Source: an uncultured Prevotellaceae bacterium (GTDB taxonomy: Bacteria > Bacteroidota > Bacteroidia > Bacteroidales > Bacteroidaceae). Taken from it: DNA of 64,000 nt. Made by a program: the position numbers and the translations under genes. Under the pieces are notes generated by a model. The model saw only the letters and a program-made list of their open reading frames with translations, did not search any database and had not been told where the DNA came from. Below are positions 51,784 to 60,418 of the stretch, piece by piece. Within the stretch, counting starts at the first letter, position 1. The number at the start of each line of letters is the position of its first letter. The stretch lies in the NCBI GenBank assembly GCA_900316315.1, contig ONCK01000011.1, positions 1-64,000 on the forward strand, given 5' to 3'.

Positions 51784-52224
51784 CTAAGACGGGCAGGAGA
51801 GGGTTGTGCCGCCGCGCATCTGGCGAAAATGCTGACGGAGGGTTTGCACGATGGACTCGGGCGTATCACATGAGGCGACAATCTGCTCCAGTGGGCAGCG
51901 TGAGCCGTCCTGGGGGGTGATGATGGCGTCGACGAGCTGCCCGCAACTGTGCTTGATGCCGCACCGGTCGAGCAGGGGGAGCGCCTTGCGGCTCATGACA
52001 TCGGCATACACCTCGATGACGCCGCCATAGGCCGCCATACCGGCTGCTGCTTTGCCGATGACCTTGTCGGCTATTCGGGCCTTGCGGAGCACTTCAGGAT
52101 GATGGTCTAGGAGGTCTTCGAGGTCGCGTACTCCAGGCTTGCTGTAAGTCGTCACCTGTCCCTGAGCATCACACACAACGAGGCTGCAGCTATCCCTGTG
52201 CAAACGGTCGATCAACTGTTTCAT
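51784..52224 (-). CDS. DUF1893 domain protein
   Basis: A 146-residue protein. DUF1893 pattern: LHRDSCSLVVCDAQGQV, GVRDLEDLLDHHPEVL, ARIADKVIGKAAAGMAAYGGVIEVYADVMSRKAL and CGIKHSCGQLVDAI, with several conserved Cys and a CPLEQ block. No signal peptide, so cytoplasmic. The function of the family is unknown. It begins 6 bases after the stop of the TonB receptor gene on the same strand, so the two are almost certainly one transcript. Confidence 0.85.
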   Translation of the reverse strand: MKQLIDRLHRDSCSLVVCDAQGQVTTYSKPGVRDLEDLLDHHPEVLRKARIADKVIGKAAAGMAAYGGVIEVYADVMSRKALPLLDRCGIKHSCGQLVDAIITPQDGSRCPLEQIVASCDTPESIVQTLRQHFRQMRGGTTLSCPS

Positions 52225-52230
52225 TTACAT

Positions 52231-54120
52231 TTAGAATTTGAGGTTTACGCCCGCCATGAAGGTGGCTCTCGGCATGGGAAATCCGGCATTGATCTCGTAT
52301 CTCTGTGCCAGCAGATTTTCTCCGCGGAGCCACAGGCCCAGCGCTTTGAGGAACTGGTAGCTGACGTTGGCATTGACCATCGTATAGTTTTCCTTGTGGG
52401 CATTTGTCCCAATCAACGTGTAGAGCCCTGCAATCTGCATCACGCCGAGCCCCGCCTGCCACTTGCCTTGCCGCCATTCGCCACCGAGGTAGCCCTTGTA
52501 TTCGGGTGCGGCGATGACCTTGCGGTGCATGTGGAGCAGTGAGTGATTGGTGGAGAGAGAGAGGTGATTCGTGGCTTGCCAACGGACTTCGGCTTCAATC
52601 CCATTGTTGTGGAGTGAACCGGAGTTGACATTGCGGGGGCGTCCGTCGATACGCACGGTCTCGATGATATTGTCGGCGTCGATATGGTAGAGATTGATGC
52701 CATAGCTTAACCGCCCCTGCATGAATCGATGTCTCCAGGAGACTTCATACTGCATGAGGCGCTCTGGGCGGAGATCGGTTGTCGAAGGCGGGTAGAGGTA
52801 CATCTCTCGCATGGTCGGGTTGCGAAATCCCTTGCTGGCGGTAGCCCGGAGCTCGCCTGTCTCGATGGGACGGATGACGAAGCCGCCCTGAGGTACCCAT
52901 TCTGAGCCAGAGATATTGTGGTAGTCCAGACGCAGGCCGGCGTCAAGGGTGAGCCAGCTCGCGATATCCTGACGGAGGTCCAGATAGCCGGCTACCTCGT
53001 TGCGATGGCTGTGGCCGCTCTGCTTATTGGGCGTGTCGAGGATTTCACCGGTGGCAATGGAGGTATAATAGGCGCGGCCGTAGATATGCTGGTAGTCAAA
53101 TCCAAGTGTCAGCCGGCTGCCCTGCCAGAGACGGGCATTCTGATAGAGGGAGATGCCGGCCAGATTGTCCTTGGAGCGGAAGTAGCGCGACTGCGGCGAG
53201 GTGGGGTCGGAGGTGCCGTCGTTGATCTTGTGGCGGCCAAAATTGGTATAAGCACTGATGCGGCCGTTGGTCCAGCCATAGTCATTGTCTACGCCCAAAC
53301 TCACGTTACCACGCGTGATCCACGCCTTGGCTCCATAAAGAGGACTGCTGACGGGCCCCGGATTGGCGGCGTTGAAGTGCGTAATGTCACCATCGACAAA
53401 TGCCTTCCAGTGGGCTACGAAATCGTAGCTGAGATGGAGATATCCGCCGTATTGCTCAAAGCCCATACGGGGGCGGTGATTGTCTGTGCGGGCATAGTTG
53501 GCGGCCACGGTGCTTGAGAATCTGCCGGCCTTGACCTGTTGGGTCGCTTCGGCTTGCATTGTGCCCCAGCTGCCGGCGCCCAGACGCACCTCTGTATTGC
53601 TCCCGTCCTGCTTCATCGTGCGGGGGACGATATTGATGACGCCGCCCATGGCATTGCTGCCGTAGAGTAAGGAGGCTGGGCCATGCAAGACTTCTACGCG
53701 ATCGGCTATCATCGTCTGGTAGCTGTCGGAGAGGGGATGGCCGTAGATGCCCTGATACTGGGGATGGCCATCGATGAGAACGAGCAGCTGGCCCGAGCCG
53801 CCTGAGATGCCGCGCAGATTGATGCCGCCGGCTGCGCCAGTGGATACACCGTAGCCCATCATGCCGCGGGAGGTAGTGAAGAGACCCGGCACGAGCTCGG
53901 TCAGTGTGGAAAGAACATTGGGCCGGTCTCCCTCGGCAAGTTTGTCATGGCCGACTACGCTGACGGTGTAAGGGAGGTGGCGGACGTCGGTGGCTTCGCG
54001 CGAGCCGGTAACGACGACGTCACCGAGCCGAACGTCTGCGGAATCGATGGGTGCAGCTCCTATTGCGGTGGGTAGAAGGGAGAGAAGGCAGGTTATTTTG
54101 CCAATGTGATGATAGTTCAT
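52231..54120 (-). CDS. TonB-dependent receptor (BtuB/siderophore class)
   Basis: A 629-residue receptor begun at ATG 54120 (MNYHHIGKITCLLSLLPTAIGA); the open frame to 54186 adds 22 residues before the signal peptide. The plug has LGDVVVTGSREATDVRHLPYTVSVV, GGINLRGISGGSGQLLVLIDGHPQ and VEVLHGPASLLYGSNAMGGVINIV, all typical of BtuB/FepA/CirA receptors. The barrel ends in ATFMAGVNLKF. There is no carboxypeptidase-like extension. It would import an iron chelate, haem, cobalamin or another small ligand. On the minus strand a TAATTTTG box at 54184-54191 may be its -7. No cobalamin riboswitch was seen in the upstream gap. Confidence 0.93.
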   Translation of the reverse strand: MNYHHIGKITCLLSLLPTAIGAAPIDSADVRLGDVVVTGSREATDVRHLPYTVSVVGHDKLAEGDRPNVLSTLTELVPGLFTTSRGMMGYGVSTGAAGGINLRGISGGSGQLLVLIDGHPQYQGIYGHPLSDSYQTMIADRVEVLHGPASLLYGSNAMGGVINIVPRTMKQDGSNTEVRLGAGSWGTMQAEATQQVKAGRFSSTVAANYARTDNHRPRMGFEQYGGYLHLSYDFVAHWKAFVDGDITHFNAANPGPVSSPLYGAKAWITRGNVSLGVDNDYGWTNGRISAYTNFGRHKINDGTSDPTSPQSRYFRSKDNLAGISLYQNARLWQGSRLTLGFDYQHIYGRAYYTSIATGEILDTPNKQSGHSHRNEVAGYLDLRQDIASWLTLDAGLRLDYHNISGSEWVPQGGFVIRPIETGELRATASKGFRNPTMREMYLYPPSTTDLRPERLMQYEVSWRHRFMQGRLSYGINLYHIDADNIIETVRIDGRPRNVNSGSLHNNGIEAEVRWQATNHLSLSTNHSLLHMHRKVIAAPEYKGYLGGEWRQGKWQAGLGVMQIAGLYTLIGTNAHKENYTMVNANVSYQFLKALGLWLRGENLLAQRYEINAGFPMPRATFMAGVNLKF

Positions 54121-54186
54121 ACTACTTATTGATGAAGGTGAGAAACGAATGCCCGGCATTCTGCCGGACGATGATCGATGATGCAA

Positions 54187-54631
54187 AATTACGCTAAATG
54201 GGAGATATAGAGGGCAATGCAGATTACCTGAATGACTACCACTTTTACGGATATGTGTGCGAACGCCTTTTCAAAGGGCCTCTCAGAGGGTGCAATGGGC
54301 AGCTTATGGGTGCATGCAGGAGAGGACAGTTTTGGCGGAGACGACTCCTGAATCTTTACAAGGAAGGGCAAGGGACGACTGGGAGTGTGCGCGGCTCATG
54401 AAGGGGTAATGAATCGACCATTTGTTCGGAGCAAATTTGAAGAGAATGAGGTGAAAAATGGAGGCTTTTGGCCGAGGACGTACTTGGAGTGAAAAAGATG
54501 GCCGGCCAGTAGAACTTTGTCAAAACTTTTGTGTAAGTTTGCAGAACGACATCTGTTGAGAATCGGCGACTGTGGCATGTTCGCCATATACCGTCGGTTG
54601 GTGACTGCGACATTATTCAAAATAATCAACT
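54187..54631. other. 445-base divergent gap
   Basis: It lies between the TonB receptor (minus) and the sugar-kinase gene (plus). TAAGTTTG at 54534-54541 is the likely -7 box of the latter. Small frames here have no support, and I see no riboswitch-like conserved core. Confidence 0.4.
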
Positions 54632-55744
54632 ATGGATACAGCTAAGTTCAAAGACATTGTGGGTCAATTTGCCCTGGCAGGACCGACGACTGATATTGTC
54701 CCTCTCGGAGCAGGACTCATTAATGACACTTATCGTGTCAACTCTCTGGAGAAGGGCAAACCTGACTATGTGCTCCAGCATATCAATAATCAGATCTTCA
54801 CCGATGTGGATATGCTCATGAACAATATCGTTGCAGTGACCACCCATATCCGGCATAAACTGGAGGCAAAGGGCATGGCTGACATCGATCGTCACGTGCT
54901 GACCTACATCCCTCTCAAGAGCGATGCCTCTAAGTATTACTATCGCGATGGCGAAGGCAAATACTGGCGTATGATGATCTATATCCACGACTCGGTGACC
55001 AAGAAGGAGGTCAATCCCACCACCAGTCATGATGTCGGCATCGCCTTTGGCGACTTCCAGGCGATGCTGGCGGACCTGCCGGTGAAACTTGGCGAGACGA
55101 TACCGGACTTTCACAATATGGAATTTCGCCTGCAGCAATTGCGCGAAGCTGTGGCAAATGATGCCGCAGGACGAGTGAAAGATGTGAAGGACTTGATAGA
55201 GGCTATCATGGCTGATGCTGACGAGATGTGCCGCGCAGAGCGCCTACACAGAGAGGGTAAACTGCCCAAGCGCATTTGCCACTGCGACACCAAGGTAGAC
55301 AATCTGCTCTTTGACAAGGATGACAATGTGCTTTGCGTCATTGATCTGGATACGGTGATGCCCAATTTTGTCTTCAGCGATATCGGGGACTTCCTGAGGT
55401 CAGCGGCAAATACGAGCTGCGAGGACGAGCCCGACCTGGACAAGGTGAATTTCAATCTTGCGATCTTTGAGGCCTTTATCAGCGGCTATCTCAAGACGGC
55501 GAGCAGTTTTCTCCTGCCTATTGAGATAGAGGGCATCCCTTATGCGACAGAGCTCTTCCCCTATATGCAGGCAGTAAGATTTCTGACCGACTATCTCAAC
55601 GGCGATACGTACTACAAGATCCAGTATCCGGAGCACAACCTTGTACGTACACGCGCCCAGTACAAGCTCTATCGCAGTGTCAAGGAACATGAGCTGCAGA
55701 TGCGTGCCTTCATCAAGGGCGTGATGGCGGGGATGAGCAAGTAG
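54632..55744 (+). CDS. Aminoglycoside-phosphotransferase-fold kinase, NahK-like
   Basis: A 370-residue cytoplasmic kinase of the APH/choline kinase fold. LGAGLINDTYRV is the nucleotide loop, YVLQHINNQIF gives the ATP Lys replacement region, ICHCDTKVDNLLFD holds the catalytic Asp (HxDxKxxN), and VIDLDTVMPN the metal Asp. The close fit to N-acetylhexosamine 1-kinases (ending with a long helical lobe) suggests phosphorylation of GlcNAc or GalNAc at C1 in mucin or milk-glycan salvage. No lacto-N-biose phosphorylase lies nearby, so the substrate is not certain. Confidence 0.88.
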   Translation: MDTAKFKDIVGQFALAGPTTDIVPLGAGLINDTYRVNSLEKGKPDYVLQHINNQIFTDVDMLMNNIVAVTTHIRHKLEAKGMADIDRHVLTYIPLKSDASKYYYRDGEGKYWRMMIYIHDSVTKKEVNPTTSHDVGIAFGDFQAMLADLPVKLGETIPDFHNMEFRLQQLREAVANDAAGRVKDVKDLIEAIMADADEMCRAERLHREGKLPKRICHCDTKVDNLLFDKDDNVLCVIDLDTVMPNFVFSDIGDFLRSAANTSCEDEPDLDKVNFNLAIFEAFISGYLKTASSFLLPIEIEGIPYATELFPYMQAVRFLTDYLNGDTYYKIQYPEHNLVRTRAQYKLYRSVKEHELQMRAFIKGVMAGMSK

Positions 55745-55794
55745 ACAAAAGCTTATGAGGAGGCCGGGACGGTCAACCAAGTCTTGTCCTACAG

Positions 55795-56502
55795 ATGTCT
55801 GTAGATTTTACGAGAGAGATGATACAGATAATAGTCGTAGACGATGAACCTGACATCAGGGAAATCCTCCAGTACAACTTGGAACTGGCGGGCTATAGCG
55901 TAGTCTGTGCCCAATCGGCAGAGGAAGCGTTGGCCCGGATCACGCCTGAGTGTGCCCTTATCTTGCTTGATATCATGATGAGTGGTATGAGCGGCTATGA
56001 GATGGCAGAGCGCCTGCGGTCGGAACAGGGGAACGAGGTGCCAATCATCTTCTTGACCGCCAAGGGAGAGGAGCGAGACATGCTCAGAGGCTTCTCTGCC
56101 GGTGGAGACGACTATATCGTCAAGCCTTTCTCCGTACAGGAGGTGCTGGCCCGCGTTAGCGCCGTACTCAGACGCACGGAGGCCCGTAAGACTCCGCCAA
56201 GCCCCAGTCCCAATCAGACGAAGGTCCCCTTCTGTGTAGACTCGGAGCGCAAGCTGGTGATGGTAGACCGCCGCCAGATAAGGCTGACACCCAAGGACCT
56301 CGGCATCGTTTCCCTGCTGGCTGCCCATAGGGGACGCATCTTCAGCCGCCGCGAGATACTGGATGATGTGTGGGGCGGGGAGAGCCAAGTGCTCGAGCGC
56401 ACCGTCGATGTCCATATCGCCCATATCCGGCATCAGCTTGGTAAGTGGGGCTCTCTCATCGTGGGCCATCAGGGGTATGGATACAGCATGGAGGATGTAT
56501 AA
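55795..56502 (+). CDS. OmpR/PhoB-type response regulator
   Basis: A 235-residue regulator. The receiver domain (1-120) has VVDDEPD, the phosphoacceptor in LILLDIMMSG (Asp59 from this start), FLTAKG and VKPFS. The winged-helix DNA-binding domain (135-235) has LTPKDLGIVSLLAAHRGRIFSRREIL and RTVDVHIAHIRHQLG. ATG 55819 (MIQIIVVDDE) is an equally likely start and places the Asp at 51. The sensor kinase gene begins 30 bases after the stop. It resembles RprY of Bacteroides. Confidence 0.93.
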   Translation: MSVDFTREMIQIIVVDDEPDIREILQYNLELAGYSVVCAQSAEEALARITPECALILLDIMMSGMSGYEMAERLRSEQGNEVPIIFLTAKGEERDMLRGFSAGGDDYIVKPFSVQEVLARVSAVLRRTEARKTPPSPSPNQTKVPFCVDSERKLVMVDRRQIRLTPKDLGIVSLLAAHRGRIFSRREILDDVWGGESQVLERTVDVHIAHIRHQLGKWGSLIVGHQGYGYSMEDV

Positions 56503-56532
56503 CCAATAATAAGAGGATAGGCTTTTTCAGAT

Positions 56533-58266
56533 ATGTCGTACAGAAGCAAACTGTTTGCCAATATCTTCACAGTATTTCTGGTCTTTACGGTCATCGTAGT
56601 GGTCTTCCAGCACCGTCGAGAAGTCACTTATCGGCGTGATGTGGTGGAAAATCGCCTGTGCGGCTATGCCGATATCTATGCGAAGCTGCTCAATGATACT
56701 GTGGCCGTTGACAGCCAGCGGATGAAGGACGTGAGCCGTCTGATGCCGGCAGACCTGCGTCTTACCGTGATCGATAGGGAAGGGAATGTCGTCTATGAGT
56801 CAGCTGCCCAGCCTCAATCGATGGACAATCACCAGAACCGTCCGGAGGTGCGCCAGGCGATGAAGCAGGGCGAGGGATGGGATATTCGCTATTCCAGTAC
56901 GGAGAGCAAGGAGTACTTTTATCTGGCCAAGCGCTACGGGGCCTATACGATCCGAGTCTCCTTACCTTACGATGTCAGCCTGCAAAATCTGCTCAAGACT
57001 GACAATATCTTCCTCTGGTTCATCCTCTTGCTGCTGCCGCTGGTCATCTTCATGCTCGTCTATATCTCCGGCCATTTCGGCAAGTCGATCGCGATGCTCA
57101 AGTTTTTTGTCTCTTCGGCTGAGCGCGGCCTGATCGACTATGACCATATCAGTTTTCCACGAAGCGAATTGGGCGAGATAGGAGAGACGATAATGCAAAA
57201 GTATAAGGAGCTCGACGAGAGCAATCGCAATATCGTGCGCGAGCGAGAGAAGCTGATACGTCATTTTCTCTATTTCAAGGAAGGCATCGCTATCTTCACG
57301 CCTACCCGTGATCTGGTGTATGCCAATCCTCATTTTCTCCAGTACATCAATCTCCTCTTTGACCACCCCTCGGCTGATGTGTCCAAGATTTGGCAGCTTG
57401 ATGCACTCAAGCCTGTCATAGAGTTTCTCCAGCTCCACAGAGAGGCGGGGAAGTCTTATGACGAGGCTCCTGTATACAGCTACCCGCTGGCTGTGGGCCG
57501 GCAGATCCTCAATGTGCAGGCACTGGTATACAATGACGGTGGATTTGAAATCACGCTCTCGGACATTACAGAGACGGAAAAGACAATCCAACTGAAGCAG
57601 AAGATGAGCAACAATATCACGCACGAGCTCCGCACGCCGCTGAGCAGTATCCGGGGCTATCTGGAGACACTCCTCGCCCATCAGGACATGGACCCCGCCC
57701 GTCGCCAGCATTTTCTGAAGCAAGCCAACGACCAGACGCTCCGCTTGACCAATCTGATACGCGATGTCGCTCTGATTACCCGTGTGGACGAGGCGCCGCG
57801 GACCTTTGAGCGTGAGCCGGTCAATCTGCATAAGATCGTTTCCGACATCTGCGAGGAGTTTCATGGCGCGATCGAGCAGCACCATGCTACGATAGACAAT
57901 GAGCTACAGCCTGATCTGCAGGTGAAGGGCAATTATTCTCTCCTGTACTCTATCTTTCGCAATCTGATTGAGAACAGTCTGGCCTACGCTGGCGATGACA
58001 TCAGGATTCATGTGGAGTGCTATCGACAGGAGCAGCAGCTCTGCTTCATTGACTACTACGATACAGGAAAGGGTGTGCCTGAAGAGCATTTGCCCCACCT
58101 CTTTGAGCGCTTCTATCGTGTCAGCCAGGGTCGGACGCGCGATGATGGCGGCACAGGTCTCGGGCTGTCTATTGTGAGAAATGCTGTGCGCTTCCATGGC
58201 GGAGACATCTCCGTGCGCAACCGCAAGGGTGGCGGACTTGAGTTTCTGTTTACGCTCAGTATATGA
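56533..58266 (+). CDS. Sensor histidine kinase (PhoR/RprX type)
   Basis: A 577-residue membrane kinase. Membrane segments lie at about 8-26 and 157-177 and enclose a periplasmic sensor part with LRLTVIDREGNVVYES, a PhoR-like Cache fold. A linker and a PAS-like part (about 245-345) follow, then HisKA with NITHELRTPLSSIRGY (His364). The ATPase domain comes last: N box NLIENSLAY, G1 DTGKGVP, F LFERFYR, G2 GGTGLGLSIV. It should phosphorylate the regulator encoded just before it. The signal is unknown; in PhoR relatives it is phosphate or envelope stress. Confidence 0.93.
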   Translation: MSYRSKLFANIFTVFLVFTVIVVVFQHRREVTYRRDVVENRLCGYADIYAKLLNDTVAVDSQRMKDVSRLMPADLRLTVIDREGNVVYESAAQPQSMDNHQNRPEVRQAMKQGEGWDIRYSSTESKEYFYLAKRYGAYTIRVSLPYDVSLQNLLKTDNIFLWFILLLLPLVIFMLVYISGHFGKSIAMLKFFVSSAERGLIDYDHISFPRSELGEIGETIMQKYKELDESNRNIVREREKLIRHFLYFKEGIAIFTPTRDLVYANPHFLQYINLLFDHPSADVSKIWQLDALKPVIEFLQLHREAGKSYDEAPVYSYPLAVGRQILNVQALVYNDGGFEITLSDITETEKTIQLKQKMSNNITHELRTPLSSIRGYLETLLAHQDMDPARRQHFLKQANDQTLRLTNLIRDVALITRVDEAPRTFEREPVNLHKIVSDICEEFHGAIEQHHATIDNELQPDLQVKGNYSLLYSIFRNLIENSLAYAGDDIRIHVECYRQEQQLCFIDYYDTGKGVPEEHLPHLFERFYRVSQGRTRDDGGTGLGLSIVRNAVRFHGGDISVRNRKGGGLEFLFTLSI

Positions 58267-58412
58267 CGTCTGACAATGATAATACGCGACTTGACAGGCT
58301 CTGGCGGAGCTCAAGAGAGATCCGATATACAATAAACAAAACCAAAACGCGTTAAAGATATATATATCAATACGAAATGTGCAACAATTCTCAAAAGCAT
58401 AATGAGGTGGCG

Positions 58413-59825
58413 ATGCAGCCCTTTATTGGTCCCAACTTCCTGCTCGATACGCCTATCGCACAGCGTCTCTATCACGACTATGCTGAGGGTCAGCCCATCA
58501 TAGACTATCACAGCCATCTCTCTCCGCAGAAGATTGCTGAGGACTATCATTTTCGCTCCATCACCGAGATATGGCTTGAAGCCGACCCGCTCAAATGGCG
58601 TGCGATGCGTGCCAATGGTATTTCAGAGAAGTACATCACGGGAGAAGCGTCTGATTGGGAGAAGTTTCAGAAATGGGCTGAGACATTGCCTTACCTTTTC
58701 CGCAATCCTCTCTACCACTGGGCCCATCTTGAGCTTCAGCGCGTGTTTGGCATCTCCACGCCCTTGTCTCCTGATACTGCGGAGGAGATATATAAGCAAT
58801 GCAACGACAAGCTCCGGCAACCCGAGTTCTCAGCGCGGAGCCTGATCCGGAGATTCAATGTCAAGACAATCTGTACGTCCAATGACATCTGCGATACTCT
58901 GGTCTATCACAAGCAGATGCGCAAGGAGCACGAGCCCTTTCAGATGCTCGCCACGTGGAAGCCGGACCGCCTCTTTATGCAGGACAAGCCTGAGCGCTTT
59001 TGTCACTATATCCAGGAGCTATGCGAGTCGTCCGACATGATCATCCGCACGTTTGACGAACTACTTGAGGCCCTGCGCAAGCGCCATGCTTTCTTCCACT
59101 CCCAGGGATGCCGCATGTCCGATGTCAGTCTTGACACCTTTTACATCACTGACTATACAGCTCCGGAGGTCGACGAGATATTCCAGAAGATACTCTACGG
59201 CCACCCCCTGCCTCCCGAGGAACAGACCAAGCTCAAGGCTGCCCTCCTCATGGCTCTCTGCGAGCTCGACTACAAGGCCGGCTGGACCCAGCAGTATCAT
59301 ATCGGCAGCCTCAAGGATGTCAACACCACGATGTTTAAGGTCTTGGGGCGCCATACCGGTTTTGATGCAATTGACGACCAGGCCCAGGCATCCGCCATGG
59401 GACGTTATTTCAACCGCGTCTTTGAGCGTGGCCTTCTTTGCCGCACGATTGTGTACAATCTCAATCCGCGTGATTTTGAGATGTTTGCCGTTATGCTCGG
59501 GTGTTTTCAGGACGGGTCTTATCCTGGCAAAATGCAGCTAGGCCCCGCTTGGTGGTTTATGGAGCAGGAAGATGGTATCCGCCGTCAGATCAATGCGCTC
59601 TCCCGCCAAGGTTTGCTGAGCCGCTTTGTCGGATGGGCCACCGATTCCCACTGCTTCCTCACTTACACTCGCCACGAGTACTTCCGCCGTATCCTGTGCA
59701 ATCTGCTGGGTGATGACATCACGCGAGGACTCATCCCCGCATACGAAGAGTCCAGGGTAGGCCAGATGATAAGGGAAATATGCTACGGCAATGCTCAGCG
59801 CTACTTTCACTTCTCCAGCATGTAG
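58413..59825 (+). CDS. uxaC: Glucuronate isomerase
   Basis: A 470-residue cytoplasmic enzyme that converts glucuronate to fructuronate (and galacturonate to tagaturonate). It has IIDYHSHLSPQKIAEDY with the metal His pair, TNDICDTL and WATDSHCFLTYTRHEYFRRIL. The start is set at ATG 58413 (MQPFIGPNFLLDTPIAQRLYHDYA), which matches the family start; ATG 58377 would add 12 polar residues. No uxuA/uxuB or polysaccharide lyase lies next to it, so it may serve a dispersed uronate pathway. Confidence 0.95.
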   Translation: MQPFIGPNFLLDTPIAQRLYHDYAEGQPIIDYHSHLSPQKIAEDYHFRSITEIWLEADPLKWRAMRANGISEKYITGEASDWEKFQKWAETLPYLFRNPLYHWAHLELQRVFGISTPLSPDTAEEIYKQCNDKLRQPEFSARSLIRRFNVKTICTSNDICDTLVYHKQMRKEHEPFQMLATWKPDRLFMQDKPERFCHYIQELCESSDMIIRTFDELLEALRKRHAFFHSQGCRMSDVSLDTFYITDYTAPEVDEIFQKILYGHPLPPEEQTKLKAALLMALCELDYKAGWTQQYHIGSLKDVNTTMFKVLGRHTGFDAIDDQAQASAMGRYFNRVFERGLLCRTIVYNLNPRDFEMFAVMLGCFQDGSYPGKMQLGPAWWFMEQEDGIRRQINALSRQGLLSRFVGWATDSHCFLTYTRHEYFRRILCNLLGDDITRGLIPAYEESRVGQMIREICYGNAQRYFHFSSM

Positions 59826-59866
59826 GCGCTCCGACAAGTGTTCCTCTCACAAAAAATATATGAGCT

Positions 59867-60400
59867 ATGAAGATTAGATTGCTTTCACTTTTACTGCTCT
59901 CGCTGGTCTGCATGTCAGTGGATGGTAAGCCAGACAAGGTGCAGTCCGATTTCTGGGGCAACGGCTTTGGCGCATCGCCCGAGCAGGTCATACAGACGCT
60001 TCAACGTGAGCATATTGATGCTCAGCAAGGCCATGACCTCATCCTCTTCCGAGACGGCACCCTCACGGGATTTACCTATACTACCGTCTACATGCTCTTC
60101 TCCTCTGTAGATGGCGGACTCTACAAGGTCATCGGGTCCAATGCCTATCAGGATAAGCAGTCTGCTGAATTGGCCTTTGATACCGCTTTTGCCAAGATGC
60201 GTGAGACCTATCCCAAGGCCCAGACCCTGCGCAATCAAAATGGAGCCCAGAAGATGCTTACCTATACCGATGGGGACAATGTGGTCTATGTGGCGCTCTT
60301 TAAGTCGCGCGGTGAGGATGGAAAAGTCACCTACTTCGTTAATACTAATTTCTGGAACAAGCTCGCGCAGGATCATATCAACGAGACACGACAACAATAG
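59867..60400 (+). CDS. Secreted protein of unknown function
   Basis: A 177-residue protein with a signal peptide (about 1-20, ending VDG). The mature part begins KPDKVQSDFWGNGFGASPEQVIQTLQREHID, then GFTYTTVYMLFSSVDGGLYKVI, and later KMLTYTDGDNVVYVALF. The FGxSPEQV opening resembles small exported proteins whose N terminus carries a helical G-(x)3-EEV segment, but I cannot name a family. It lies 18 bases before nudC and probably shares its transcript. Confidence 0.75.
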   Translation: MKIRLLSLLLLSLVCMSVDGKPDKVQSDFWGNGFGASPEQVIQTLQREHIDAQQGHDLILFRDGTLTGFTYTTVYMLFSSVDGGLYKVIGSNAYQDKQSAELAFDTAFAKMRETYPKAQTLRNQNGAQKMLTYTDGDNVVYVALFKSRGEDGKVTYFVNTNFWNKLAQDHINETRQQ

Positions 60401-60418
60401 CTCCTCTCTATCTAACAA

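Noticed and set aside
54121-54631. Cobalamin riboswitch before the TonB receptor
   Set aside because: I could not find the conserved B12-box-like core or a matching fold on the minus strand.
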